A DNA stretch of 64,000 bases from Clostridium oryzae (GCF_002029235.1 NZ_MZGV01000002.1:85674-149673); one strand, 5' to 3'. Counted from the first letter of the stretch, positions 54,076 through 63,358 are shown. A program made the numbers and translations. Notes: generated from the letters alone by a model not told the origin.

Positions 54076-55030
54076 GACAAAACTCACAGCAGCTTTTTAT
54101 AGAGTTTTCAACCATGTCGCTAACTGCATGATCAGTAAAGAAAGCAGTATGGGGCATAAGAATCACATTAGGCATGGCATTTAAAACTGCCATTTCTCGG
54201 TATCCAAGAACTTTATAATTGTGATTGCGGTAGTATATCTCCCTATCGCCCTCAATAACATCAAGACCAGCTCCTCCCACTTTTCCGGATTCTAAAGCTT
54301 CAATTAGTGCATCTGAATCCATTAAGGCTCCTCTAGCCGTATTGATTATTACTACACCTGGTTTCATCTTTTCAATTGCCTTCTTATCTATAAAATGATA
54401 ATTAGCTTCTGTAGCTGGAATGTGAAGAGAGATAATATCGCTTTCCGCTAATAAGATCTCTAAATCTACATATTCAACTATTCCTTTGAGCTCATCACGT
54501 TTTGATTTTCCGTATGCAAGTATTCTGCAGCCAAAGCCGCTCAAATGCTTAGCTGTGGTAGTACCTATGTTACCAGTACCGATAATGCCCACAGTCATAT
54601 CCTCCAAATCTTGTCCTCTAGTACTTCTATCAAGTGAATAATCCTGTGACAAACTACGAATCATAATATGTTTAACCTTTCGTATAACCATTAACATCAG
54701 CATAATAGCTTGATCTGCTACTCCATTTGTCGAGTAGGTAATATTGCTGACTCCTATGCCTATACTTTTTGCATATTCCACGTCTATGTGTTCCATTCCA
54801 ACAGTTCTTGTAGAAATAAATTTTATACCTAAGGCTTTATAGGAATCCAGCATTTCTTTAGTAATCATTCTTTCCGATGTAATACTAATGCATTCACAGT
54901 CTTTTGCAAACATTGTACTTTCAATACTAGGCTCCATATTAATAGGAACTATCTCAACATTATATTTCTTCGAAAATTTATTAAAAAACTCTTTCTCATC
55001 TTCACGACAATTATAAACGACTATTTTCAT
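54059..55030 (-). CDS. D-2-hydroxyacid dehydrogenase (D-lactate dehydrogenase-like)
   Basis: 323 aa. The NAD-binding motif is VGIIGTGNIGTTTAKHL; the substrate and catalytic region includes STRTVGMEHIDVEYAKSIGI, NTARGALMDSDALIEALESG (Arg) and LMPHTAFFTDHAV (His). The overall pattern fits D-LDH/VanH-type enzymes, which reduce pyruvate or similar 2-oxo acids. The C-terminus FCQVPGM is encoded by a REP palindrome, so the native end was probably replaced. AAAGGAG precedes the ATG. No van genes are adjacent, so a fermentative role is more likely. Confidence 0.88.
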   Translation of the reverse strand: MKIVVYNCREDEKEFFNKFSKKYNVEIVPINMEPSIESTMFAKDCECISITSERMITKEMLDSYKALGIKFISTRTVGMEHIDVEYAKSIGIGVSNITYSTNGVADQAIMLMLMVIRKVKHIMIRSLSQDYSLDRSTRGQDLEDMTVGIIGTGNIGTTTAKHLSGFGCRILAYGKSKRDELKGIVEYVDLEILLAESDIISLHIPATEANYHFIDKKAIEKMKPGVVIINTARGALMDSDALIEALESGKVGGAGLDVIEGDREIYYRNHNYKVLGYREMAVLNAMPNVILMPHTAFFTDHAVSDMVENSIKSCCEFCQVPGM

Positions 55031-55112
55031 TCTCTATATCTCCTTTAATTAATCCTATACTATATGTTAAATATTATATCATCACTTTAAGAATATTCAC
55101 ATAAAAGTTAAA

Positions 55113-55135
55113 AACATCGGCTTATAGCCGATGTT
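55113..55135. terminator. Terminator after the DUF4397 gene
   Basis: AACATCGGC / GCCGATGTT stem with a TTATA loop, followed on the minus strand by a T-run. It lies between the DUF4397 and dehydrogenase genes. Confidence 0.8.
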
Positions 55136-55161
55136 CTATTAAATAAATTTAAACTTAAGTT

Positions 55162-55184
55162 GAAATTCAGCACAGCTGAATTTC
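55162..55184. repeat. Palindrome of the GAAATTCAG family (copy 2)
   Basis: GAAATTCAGC and GCTGAATTTC arms with an ACA loop, followed by a stretch rich in CTTTTCTCTT. Related copies at 36273 and 59153. Confidence 0.6.
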
Positions 55185-55217
55185 CTCCATCCCTTTACAC
55201 TTTTCTCTTTTCTCTTA

Positions 55218-55862
55218 CTACCCTCTTGGTTCTACTACAGGCAAAGCTTCTAATGGTGGGTTGCCTCCTGCTACTCCAACTGCATAGATCGTATAATAGC
55301 TGTTGGCATCCAATCTGATATTAGGAATAGTTAAAACAACATTGTCTGTACCAGGCAGGCTTACTATAAAACTATATGTTCCAGGTGGCACACAAGCATA
55401 GTTTGTAATATCCCTATATCCAACACTGCTGAATACTATTGTACCGTCTGATAGTTTTATATCAACAGCTGGTGCATTAGGTGAAAGGTGAATAAACCTT
55501 GCGCAAGCAAAGCCTGAAGTTTGAGCAGTTATAGGCTCTGGTATTGTATATAAACTGATATCTGGCAGCATTCCTATTACTGCAGCATTAAATATAGTAT
55601 TTTGAGAAATATACAAATTCGTATCTAAAACAGGATTTGTCATTTCTCCAGATGGATATACTCTAATATTATAATTACCTGGAGGAACAGGCAGGTATTG
55701 AGAAAATTGTTTATAAGCAAGATTATTTATAATGAGGTTTCCATTTGCATAAACATCTACTGCTGGTGCATTAGGTGAAGCATGGAACACTCTAACGTAT
55801 GAATTGGTTTGACAAGCCCTATAATAGTTATTTGTCATGTTCAAATATGGACAGTAGGACAT
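55218..55862 (-). CDS. DUF4397 domain protein
   Basis: 214 aa with two similar beta-sandwich halves. The first is VRVFHASPNAPAVDVYANGN with QYLPVPPGNYNIRVYPSG; the second is ARFIHLSPNAPAVDIKLSDG with NYACVPPGTYSFIV. This repeat pattern is DUF4397. No signal peptide is seen, only MSYCPYLNMTNNYYRACQ before the first repeat; DUF4397 proteins elsewhere are often exported or surface proteins. AAGGAG precedes the ATG. The function is unknown. Confidence 0.88.
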   Translation of the reverse strand: MSYCPYLNMTNNYYRACQTNSYVRVFHASPNAPAVDVYANGNLIINNLAYKQFSQYLPVPPGNYNIRVYPSGEMTNPVLDTNLYISQNTIFNAAVIGMLPDISLYTIPEPITAQTSGFACARFIHLSPNAPAVDIKLSDGTIVFSSVGYRDITNYACVPPGTYSFIVSLPGTDNVVLTIPNIRLDANSYYTIYAVGVAGGNPPLEALPVVEPRG

Positions 55863-56047
55863 AAATATTCTCCTTGATATTATTAATTAATACTATAATA
55901 TTAAATTCAAACTGAAACGTTACTTTAAAAAAGGTATTTTAAAACACATCTATCTTAATCACAATTTGACTATTATTCATCTAAAAAAGTATAATTAATA
56001 TGGAAATATTTCAAAACTTATAGATAAATAATTTTAAAGGAGATAAC

Positions 56048-56905
56048 ATGCAACCCTGGCATCAGAAACCTTTTTTGAGTGAAAACCTACCACTAAGTAT
56101 TTTTACCACTGATGAAGCAGAATTTCCGCCTCATTGGCATGAAGCTGTTGAGGTAGTTTATGCACTGACAGATGGATTAAAAGCCGGTGTAAACAATGAA
56201 ATCTACACACTTAACAAGAAAGACATTTTGCTTATAAGCAGCGGGGACGTTCATTATTTTCCGCCTCAACCACTACAATTTAATAGAATTATATTATTCT
56301 TTGAAGCGGCATTTTTTGAAGCCTTCACCTCAATAATGAAGGATAAAAGATTTACTATGCTGTTAAGAGCTAATACTAATTTTCCTGCAGCGACTAGTGT
56401 GGAAAGTCTTCATGACGCGTTGGAAACACAAATTCTTCAAATAATGGAAGAGTACCAAAATAAAAAGCAAGGCTACAAGCTTGCATTAAAAGCCAGACTT
56501 TCTGATATACTCGTATTATTAATGCGATATGCTCCCCGCGAAGTCTATTCAACCTATGAAAAAAATAGACAACTAAGCAGATTAGAGCGCCTAGAACAAG
56601 TATTCAGCTTTGTAGAGAAAAATTTTGATAAAAATATAACCTTAGAAGAAATCTCAGCGGTAGCTAATTACAGCGTTTATCATTTCACCCGTTTCTTTAA
56701 AGAAGCAACTGGTATGACTTTCAATCAATATGTAAACAATTTTCGTATATCAAAAGCTGCAGAATATCTCATCAGTTCTAATGATTCTATCATAGAAATA
56801 GCCTTTAAATCAGGCTTCGGCAGCATAAAAAACTTTAACAGGGTGTTTAAGGATGCTAAAGGATGTTCTCCCTCCGATTACAGAAAAGCAATTTCTGAGG
56901 ATTAG
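56048..56905 (+). CDS. AraC-family regulator with N-terminal cupin domain
   Basis: 285 aa. The N-terminal cupin contains FPPHWHEAVEVVYALTDGLK and GDVHYFPPQP. The C-terminal double HTH reads ITLEEISAVANYSVYHFTRF, GMTFNQYVNNFRISKAAEYL and IIEIAFKSGFGSIKNFNRVF, ending with SPSDYRKA. The layout is that of a sugar-responsive activator. The next gene is in the same direction 112 bases later and is likely its target. Confidence 0.92.
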   Translation: MQPWHQKPFLSENLPLSIFTTDEAEFPPHWHEAVEVVYALTDGLKAGVNNEIYTLNKKDILLISSGDVHYFPPQPLQFNRIILFFEAAFFEAFTSIMKDKRFTMLLRANTNFPAATSVESLHDALETQILQIMEEYQNKKQGYKLALKARLSDILVLLMRYAPREVYSTYEKNRQLSRLERLEQVFSFVEKNFDKNITLEEISAVANYSVYHFTRFFKEATGMTFNQYVNNFRISKAAEYLISSNDSIIEIAFKSGFGSIKNFNRVFKDAKGCSPSDYRKAISED

Positions 56906-57017
56906 TAGGCAATTTGTGACTAGTAACATATATCTTATAATATGTACAATAAAGACAACAGATTGCAAATATATTCAACAGAAACTTGTACAATCAGTTA
57001 ATAAAGGAGGAAAACAT

Positions 57018-58721
57018 ATGAGCTATAAAAATTTTAACCTAGCCGTTTATTGTCCTGTTGGAAATCTGAATGCGATAAAAGACATTGAAAGCTTTAAAGA
57101 AAAATTCAGTTTTTTAGAGAAACATCTTAAGATTGATAAGTTTTACTTAGAAACTTTTCGTTCTTTTGAAACCATCGATAAAGATAAAATGCTAAAAATA
57201 AAGGAATTCTTTAATTCAAAAGGAATAAAAACCTCTGGAGGTATAACTACTGCAGCAGACGAACGTACCGGAGGCTTCGATTCTCTATGCTATACCCGTG
57301 AATCAGACAGAAATAAATTGAAGGAAATAGCTGAATTCACTGCTAAAATTTTTGATGAGATAATTCTTGATGATTTCTATTTTACAAATTGCAAATGTGA
57401 ATCCTGTATAGAAGCAAAGGGAGACAGAAGCTGGTCTGAATTTCGTACTGAACTTATGAAGGAAGTATCTGAAAACTTAATTATTAAGCCAGCAAAAGCT
57501 GTTAACCCTAAAATAAACCTTATTATTAAGTATCCAAACTGGTATGAACACTATCAAGAAACTGGCTATAACCTTGCCGATGAACCTCACCAGTTTGACA
57601 TGATATATACAGGCACTGAAACAAGGGATTCTCAGTATGCACAACAGCATCTGCCAAGATATTTGAGCTATTTTATTATGAGATATCTTGAAAACGTTAA
57701 ACCAGGGAAAAATGGCGGCGGATGGTTTGATCCATTTGAATGCAGTTACAATTTAAATTCTTATGTTGAACAAGCAAGATTAACTCTTTTCAGCAAAGCT
57801 AGAGAAGTTACTCTTTTCTGTCTAGGGGCTCTGCTTGATGAAGACTCATCGATGTTTGCTCCTCTTGCAGGAAATACGTTTGATGCAATGGATAAGTACT
57901 TAAGCAGCTTAGGCAAGCCTGTAGGAGCTGCAACTTATATTCCATATCATTCCTCCGGAGAAGATTTTCTTCATAACTATATCGGTATGCTGGGAATTCC
58001 GTTGGAACCTTATCCTGAATTTCCCTCGGAAAGTAAGACCATATTCCTTACTGAGAATGCAGCCAAAGATACTAAGCTTATAAATAAAATACATGATAAG
58101 CTGCTAAAAGGCGGAAATGTTGTTGTTACATCAGGACTCGTAAAAGTTTTACAGGGTAGAGGTTTTGACAAACTCACTACTGTAAGAGATGCCGGAAGAA
58201 AATTTAACGTGACCCAATATGCAATTTCTGATGAAGGTGTTTCTTTCAAGCATACTGTAACTTCTGATAAACCAGTTCTTGTTCCAAAGCTTGAATTTTG
58301 TACTAACGACATTTGGGAACTTGTTGCTGGTATGGGAGTTCAAAACAACCTTCCAATACTATTAAGAACTGCTTACGGAAAGGGAAATTTATTTATTTTA
58401 ACTATTCCTGATGATTTCGGTGCAATGTATCATTATCCAAAGGAAGTATTAAAGACTATTCGTGAAGCTATTACTGCCGATATTCCCGTAATGCTTGATT
58501 CGGAAAGCAATGTTGGATTATTTACCTATGATAATGATAGCTTCATAGTTGAATCTTTCCTTCCACACAGTCAAAATATAAATGTCATAGTTAAAACACC
58601 TGATGCAGTACTTATAGATTTGGCTAGAAATATTGAAATCAAAGGAAGAACAGAAAAGAATAGAACTATATTTTCTATAGAAATACATCCATTAGGCTGC
58701 AAATTCTTTAAACTAATATAA
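57018..58721 (+). CDS. Uncharacterised protein, possible glycoside hydrolase-like TIM-barrel enzyme
   Basis: 567 aa from MSYKNFNLAVYCPVGNLNAI, with AAAGGAGG upstream. The first 300 residues have a TIM-barrel pattern: KFYLETFRSFETIDKDKMLK, GGITTAADER, EIILDDFYFTNCKCESC (an acidic DD pair and Cys pairs), and YPNWYEH. The middle part from residue 310 has a flavodoxin-like pattern (KLLKGGNVVVTSGLVKVLQG), and the C-terminus is beta-rich. This resembles glycosidases with a GATase-like domain. I cannot assign a GH family. Its position after a cupin-AraC regulator supports a sugar role. Confidence 0.55.
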   Translation: MSYKNFNLAVYCPVGNLNAIKDIESFKEKFSFLEKHLKIDKFYLETFRSFETIDKDKMLKIKEFFNSKGIKTSGGITTAADERTGGFDSLCYTRESDRNKLKEIAEFTAKIFDEIILDDFYFTNCKCESCIEAKGDRSWSEFRTELMKEVSENLIIKPAKAVNPKINLIIKYPNWYEHYQETGYNLADEPHQFDMIYTGTETRDSQYAQQHLPRYLSYFIMRYLENVKPGKNGGGWFDPFECSYNLNSYVEQARLTLFSKAREVTLFCLGALLDEDSSMFAPLAGNTFDAMDKYLSSLGKPVGAATYIPYHSSGEDFLHNYIGMLGIPLEPYPEFPSESKTIFLTENAAKDTKLINKIHDKLLKGGNVVVTSGLVKVLQGRGFDKLTTVRDAGRKFNVTQYAISDEGVSFKHTVTSDKPVLVPKLEFCTNDIWELVAGMGVQNNLPILLRTAYGKGNLFILTIPDDFGAMYHYPKEVLKTIREAITADIPVMLDSESNVGLFTYDNDSFIVESFLPHSQNINVIVKTPDAVLIDLARNIEIKGRTEKNRTIFSIEIHPLGCKFFKLI

Positions 58722-58913
58722 AAAATGGTTACACCCTATGTCGGCCGGTTACGTTCATTAAGCAATTACACCACATCTTTTAGTCAAATTTCCTAATGGC
58801 TCATAACTCGGCTACGCCTCAAACAATTTGCCATCTTAACGTAAATTTGCCTAAAAGACATGGGTAATTGCTAAACTCACTCCAAATGCCTCCGTCGGAT
58901 GTAACCATTTTTA
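58721..58913. repeat. Long palindromic repeat, copy 1 (about 190 bp)
   Basis: The ends are AAAAATGGTTACA(CCC) and (GGA)TGTAACCATTTTT. Inside are further nested arms, for example CTTTTAGTCAAATTT and AAATTTGCCTAAAAG, and AGCAATT and AATTGCT. The sequence can fold into one long branched hairpin. It is about 85-90 percent identical by eye to 63166-63358. It begins right at the stop codon of the preceding gene. Confidence 0.8.
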
Positions 58914-58999
58914 ATGCCCTAACTCTTAATATTAACAAGATGCTTTTATTATGCTGCTTCTTTTGCCTTCCTTTCTTAATTCACTAACTTCAAAATATA

Positions 59000-59060
59000 T
59001 TACTGTTTCTTTTTAACTTCTTCGTAAACACGCTGTACCGTTTTTTTATTTAATTTCCAT
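59000..59060 (-). pseudogene. Relic of a coding 3' end, copy 1
   Basis: A minus-strand frame reads WKLNKKTVQRVYEEVKKKQ and then a stop. The same frame with one V-to-I change appears at 63446-63490. An upstream stop makes it too short to be a gene. It looks like the common tail of a lost gene carried with the palindromic repeat. Confidence 0.3.
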
Positions 59061-59152
59061 CTTCCTTACTCTTTAGGGGTATAGCCTGATCCTAATGAAA
59101 AGTTATGTTCCCAAAAACATAAATTCCTAAAAAGAAACGAAATTGATTCATA

Positions 59153-59175
59153 GGAATTCAGCACAGGTGAATTCC
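59153..59175. repeat. Palindrome of the GAAATTCAG family (copy 3)
   Basis: GGAATTCA and TGAATTCC arms with a GCACAGG loop, followed by a CTTTTCTCTTTACTCTTTAG pyrimidine tract. Copies at 36273 and 55162. Confidence 0.55.
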
Positions 59176-59274
59176 AACCTTCACTTTTCTCTTTACTCTT
59201 TAGTGATGTATCTTGATATTAATTAAAAGTTATCTACAATTTGATAATTTCAAAATATGATGGTGTTTTTCTTT

Positions 59275-59317
59275 AAAATTTACCGCAAAACTATCGAATA
59301 GCTTTGCGGTAAATTTT
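59275..59317 (-). terminator. Terminator of the PTS operon
   Basis: AAAATTTACCGCAAA / TTTGCGGTAAATTTT, a 15-bp stem, directly after the SIS-domain gene. Confidence 0.85.
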
Positions 59318-59319
59318 AT

Positions 59320-60384
59320 TTAAGCTTTAGTTTTAATTATTTTTTCAAACTCATAATTCCTGACGTTATAGCTTAACAAATCAAGATCGTTGCATATAGA
59401 ATCTGAAATTAACTGAAAAGGTATTATGTTAAATAAAACACTAAACTCACTGCTTATTTCATAATCAAGCTTCCATATCCTTCTGTCCGATGCATATCCA
59501 TTATTACTTATTAAAAACACTTTGTCAGTCAAAAGATGAATAGCACTATACAGCTGCATCACTCTTTCATGAGCCTCGTCACCATTATCTATAAAGAATA
59601 CAGCATGATCCTTTGATATTTCATAGCTCGGCCCATGAACAAACTCTTCCATTTCGTATGCATTAGTTGGAATTCCGAATGTTTCATTTATTTTAAGTGC
59701 CCCTTCTAGAGCTGTTCCATACGAAGGACCACATCCCACTACCATAGCTCTTCTCATAGACTTGAATTCCTCTTTATTGTTTATATAGAATAATTCTGAT
59801 TCATCTAAGCTTGTCTTCATTAATGAAACAGCTTTTTCAAGTTCTTTAATCTTTAATTCAAATTCTTCCTTTTTAATAATGTTTTTAGTTAATGCTGTTT
59901 CCAGTGCAAATAGCATCAGGAATGTGCAAGATGCCGGATAACCTTTTGCCACATAATAGTCATCGCTTCCGCTTCCATATTCAAATACATTGCTGGTGTA
60001 ATCCATTATTGGACTATTTGCATTAGTTGTAAGCACAGCTATATCTTGTCCCAACTTATTTGCTTTTTTTACTGCTTGGATCGTATTAGTACTCTTTCCA
60101 CTTTGAGACATGCATATGATAAAAGCATCTTCATTAAATTTATAGTCAAACTTTATATATGTCATTGGCCATATTATTTTAACTTCAGTATTTAGTGTAT
60201 TTTGTATAAAATACTTTACTGAATTTGCAATATTACATGAAGAACCAGACGCAACTATTACTATTTTCTTGTATTCCTTTGCTGTATATAAGTCGACTAA
60301 CGGTTTAATTAATTTTTTTCTATTTGCCATAATATTCAAGCAAACTTCAGGAGCTGATTTCATAAATGGTATCATTGTTTTCAC
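59320..60384 (-). CDS. SIS-domain sugar-phosphate enzyme (GlmS/FrlB-like deglycase or isomerase)
   Basis: 354 aa with two SIS domains: IVIVASGSSCNIANSVKYFI and CMSQSGKSTNTIQAVKKANK in the first, VVGCGPSYGTALEGALKINE and YEMEEFVHGPSYEISKDHAV in the second. There is no N-terminal glutaminase domain, unlike GlmS. Together with a mannose-family PTS this matches operons for Amadori sugar-amino acids (fructoselysine or glucoselysine deglycases) or amino sugars. The exact substrate is open. GTG start at 60384 with AAGGAAGG upstream. Last gene of the operon. Confidence 0.82.
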   Translation of the reverse strand: MKTMIPFMKSAPEVCLNIMANRKKLIKPLVDLYTAKEYKKIVIVASGSSCNIANSVKYFIQNTLNTEVKIIWPMTYIKFDYKFNEDAFIICMSQSGKSTNTIQAVKKANKLGQDIAVLTTNANSPIMDYTSNVFEYGSGSDDYYVAKGYPASCTFLMLFALETALTKNIIKKEEFELKIKELEKAVSLMKTSLDESELFYINNKEEFKSMRRAMVVGCGPSYGTALEGALKINETFGIPTNAYEMEEFVHGPSYEISKDHAVFFIDNGDEAHERVMQLYSAIHLLTDKVFLISNNGYASDRRIWKLDYEISSEFSVLFNIIPFQLISDSICNDLDLLSYNVRNYEFEKIIKTKA

Positions 60385-60404
60385 TGTAAAACCTTCCTTT
60401 CCTG

Positions 60405-62024
60405 TTAAGCTATTATTCCAAGTAGATTTAATATTATCCCGACTGATAACAACGAGAACAATAGCGGAATGATCTTAATTTGTTTTCTAAGCAGATATGA
60501 TATTGAAAACATTGCCAATAGTGGTAAAAGCTTAGGTACAATATCATCAAGTATTTTCTGTAGATTAACTGTTACGCCGTGAGACATATGAAATACTAAT
60601 GGAGTCGAAATTGATATCATGTCGCATGTCATGGCTCCAAGTACTACCATTCCAAGGATTCCAGCACACAAGGTTATTTTTTCTAATATATTGTTTTCAG
60701 ACATGATCTTCAATATTTTGCTTCCTAAATTGTAACCTGTGAAGGTTAATATATATCTTATAGTCCAGTGCGGAATGTTAAATACAAAGAAGAACAGCAG
60801 CGGTCCAAGTGGACTTCCTTTAAGTGCAAATTGACATCCAATACCAGCTGCTACAGTTTTAACAATTCCCCACCAAAAGGAATCGCCAATACCTGCTAAT
60901 GGTCCCATAAGTCCAGCCTTCACTGCAGGTATGCTCTTTGGATCAAAATTAGAGTCTTGTGAGTTCTGCTCTTCCATAGATGCGGTAACACCTAATATAA
61001 AAGTACAAAATTCAGGATTAGTATTGAAAAATTCAAGATGTCTATTAATTGCTTCTGTCTGTTTTTCAGGATCCTTGTACACTCTTTTAATAACAGGCAG
61101 TATTGCACGGCAAAAACCTATAGCCTGTAGCCTGCTGTATATAAATGGTCCTTCCAATCCAAATGATTTAAAGAATACACTTCTAAGATCCTTTTTTGTA
61201 AGAAGTTTCTTAACCTCAACAACTTCTTCAGGAACTTCAGGATCATCTGATAAATCATCAAAATCTATTACTCCAGAATCAACTTGAACCTTTTCTTTAT
61301 CCTGAGTGAAGAAGTAAGTTATAAGCGCAAAAGCAGCTCCTAATATGGCTATTCCCATTACAGGCACTTTAAGATATGCTGCCAGTACGAAACCTATAAA
61401 ATAGAATGCTAAAGTTTGTTTTGTCATAGTTAAGTTAAATAACATTGCAAAACCTAATGCTGTTAAGAATGCTGTACCTGTAGCAACTGCATCCATAATA
61501 TTCTTTGGAATAGCATTTGCCACCTCTTTTACAGCTGATGAACCTACAAGCACACTAATAAATACTATTAAAAATATGAATACTGCACTTAGTCCAAACA
61601 CTATCCAGAATGCTATAGTAACCTGCTTTGGACTATTTTTTTCAGGACGGTCGAATAATAATTTAGCTGCAACAATATCATAAAGACTTGTTACTAAATG
61701 TTCCAAAAGACGGAATAGTATTCCTACTGGTATTGCAAATGCAACTGCTGCTTTAACCCCAAGATCACCTGAGATTGCAAACCCTGCTGATAATACTCCT
61801 GCAATTGTAATATTAATCGGAATAGAAATTCCTATTCCCATCATACCCATTGTTGCTAGTTCAAGTGTACCACCTATTATGATACCTGTTTTTAAATCCC
61901 CCATAACAAGTCCTACCAGCGAACACATAATAATCGGTCTGGTTGTTTTATTTAAACCATCCACATATTCAAACCAACCAAATACAGCTATTAATCCTAG
62001 TAATAACGCCTGTGTTAAACTCAT
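60405..62024 (-). CDS. Mannose-family PTS permease, fused IIC and IID components
   Basis: 539 aa. Residues 1-245 are the IIC domain: GLIAVFGWFEYVDGLNKTTR and IIIGGTLELATMGMMGIGIS. A charged linker follows (DFDDLSDDPEVPEEVVEVKK). Residues about 275-539 are the IID domain: KSFGLEGPFIYSRLQAIGFC, FNTNPEFCTFILGVTASMEE, AGLMGPLAGIGDSFWWGIVK. In most systems IIC and IID are separate genes. The reading frame is continuous through the linker, so this looks like a real fusion. A GGGGG-based ribosome binding site precedes the ATG. Confidence 0.92.
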   Translation of the reverse strand: MSLTQALLLGLIAVFGWFEYVDGLNKTTRPIIMCSLVGLVMGDLKTGIIIGGTLELATMGMMGIGISIPINITIAGVLSAGFAISGDLGVKAAVAFAIPVGILFRLLEHLVTSLYDIVAAKLLFDRPEKNSPKQVTIAFWIVFGLSAVFIFLIVFISVLVGSSAVKEVANAIPKNIMDAVATGTAFLTALGFAMLFNLTMTKQTLAFYFIGFVLAAYLKVPVMGIAILGAAFALITYFFTQDKEKVQVDSGVIDFDDLSDDPEVPEEVVEVKKLLTKKDLRSVFFKSFGLEGPFIYSRLQAIGFCRAILPVIKRVYKDPEKQTEAINRHLEFFNTNPEFCTFILGVTASMEEQNSQDSNFDPKSIPAVKAGLMGPLAGIGDSFWWGIVKTVAAGIGCQFALKGSPLGPLLFFFVFNIPHWTIRYILTFTGYNLGSKILKIMSENNILEKITLCAGILGMVVLGAMTCDMISISTPLVFHMSHGVTVNLQKILDDIVPKLLPLLAMFSISYLLRKQIKIIPLLFSLLSVGIILNLLGIIA

Positions 62025-62130
62025 TGTAAAATGCCCCCTATCCTTACATAGATTTTATACTTTTGTATATCTTAACCTTAAATAAAAATATACAAACAAT
62101 TTTTGTATGATTAACTCCTATATCTTTTTC

Positions 62131-62604
62131 TTACTTTATTAAATCCTTAATAAGCTGCTTTTTATCAACTGGCATCTGCCTTGCTTCAACTTCTATATTC
62201 TTTTCTATAAGCTCCCTACAGATTCTGATATCATCATCTGTTAATGTAACTGCATTGGTATATCTTTTTGAGCCTTCCCTTTCCTTGATCCCTCCTATAT
62301 TAATACTCTTTATCTCCTCTACACTCTCAGCAATCCTTTGTGCATCAACCAAGTTATTAACTATAATTAGCGTTGAATATTTTTTAACCTTCTCTGTATT
62401 TAGAATTTCAGTAGCTTTTTTAACTTCAACTATTGTTAGATTAACTCCTTGCGGCTTAGCTAACCCTAATGTCATTTTGGTAAACTCGTCATGAGCTATA
62501 GTATCATTGGCTACTACAATCAAATTTATTTTTAAATTCTTAGTCCATGCAAACGCCACCTGTCCATGTAAAAGTCTGTCATCAACTCTCAATAATTTAA
62601 TCAT
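62131..62604 (-). CDS. Mannose-family PTS IIB component
   Basis: 157 aa, MIKLLRVDDRLLHGQVAFAW. The phosphorylated His is H13 in DDRLLHGQV. It takes phosphate from IIA and passes it to the sugar in the IIC-IID complex. It starts one base after the IIA stop and is followed by the IIC-IID gene 106 bases later. Confidence 0.93.
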   Translation of the reverse strand: MIKLLRVDDRLLHGQVAFAWTKNLKINLIVVANDTIAHDEFTKMTLGLAKPQGVNLTIVEVKKATEILNTEKVKKYSTLIIVNNLVDAQRIAESVEEIKSINIGGIKEREGSKRYTNAVTLTDDDIRICRELIEKNIEVEARQMPVDKKQLIKDLIK

Positions 62605-62605
62605 G

Positions 62606-63004
62606 TTAAACCTCCTCCTTTGTACTAATTATTTTATTTACATATACTAATTGCTCTTTTGCTGTTTCTATTATTTCCTCTAAACGATTACTTTCAATCG
62701 TTTCTTCCATACTTAATATTATTTCTAAAATGACAGCCATATTAAATCCTGCTATGATATGAACCTTTTCACTTACAAATTTAAGAACCTCTTGATTTAC
62801 ACTCCCTCCAAGCAAATCAGTAAATGCTACTATTTCGCAATCCTTATTTTTTTCAAAGAATTCTCTAAGCTTGGATAATGCATCATACTTATCACAATAA
62901 AAACTTAAAAATTCTAAGTTAGTTCTTTCTCCTGTAAGAAGTTTTAGCGTACTTTTCATTCCCTCTGCCATCTCACCATGTGTAGCTATTAGATATTTCA
63001 CCAT
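62606..63004 (-). CDS. Mannose-family PTS IIA component
   Basis: 132 aa from MVKYLIATHGEMAEGMKSTL. The phosphorylated His is H9 in ATHGEMAEG; AFTDLLGGSVNQEVLKF is the second family motif. AGGGGG lies upstream of ATG 63004, so the longer frame to 63025 is not used. First gene of the PTS operon. No LevR-type regulator or clear -24/-12 promoter is visible upstream. Confidence 0.93.
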   Translation of the reverse strand: MVKYLIATHGEMAEGMKSTLKLLTGERTNLEFLSFYCDKYDALSKLREFFEKNKDCEIVAFTDLLGGSVNQEVLKFVSEKVHIIAGFNMAVILEIILSMEETIESNRLEEIIETAKEQLVYVNKIISTKEEV

Positions 63005-63165
63005 GTAAATCCCCCTTTTAGTCATCTCTTATGTGTATTAATCCTTACATGTATATAATAAATTCTAGAGCTCATTTTCTCCACTTCAACTTTTTCATTT
63101 GACTTTAGGAAATTTATAAAAAAAATAAGCCCTAGTTAATATAATTTCCTAAGACTTTGTGAAAT

Positions 63166-63358
63166 AAAAAATGGTTACACCCTATGTCGGCTAGTTTTGC
63201 TCGTTAAGCAATTTTACCGCATCTTTTAGTCAAATTTCCTAATGGCTCATAACTCGGCTGCGCCTCAAACAATTCGCCATCTTAACGGAAATTTGCCTAA
63301 AAGACACGGATAATTGCTAAACTCGCTACAAATGCCTCCGTCGGGTGTAACCATTTTT
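63166..63358. repeat. Long palindromic repeat, copy 2 (about 190 bp)
   Basis: Ends AAAAATGGTTACACCC and GGGTGTAACCATTTTT are perfect complements here (16 bp). The interior matches copy 1 at 58721-58913, with differences such as TCGGCTAG versus TCGGCCGG. The similarity between the two sites continues for about 150 bases to the right of the palindrome, so a larger unit was duplicated. It lies upstream of the PTS operon. Confidence 0.8.

Noticed and set aside
54059..55030. VanH of a vancomycin resistance cluster
   Set aside because: The enzyme is of the right family, but no vanA/vanX-type ligase or dipeptidase gene and no VanRS pair lies next to it.
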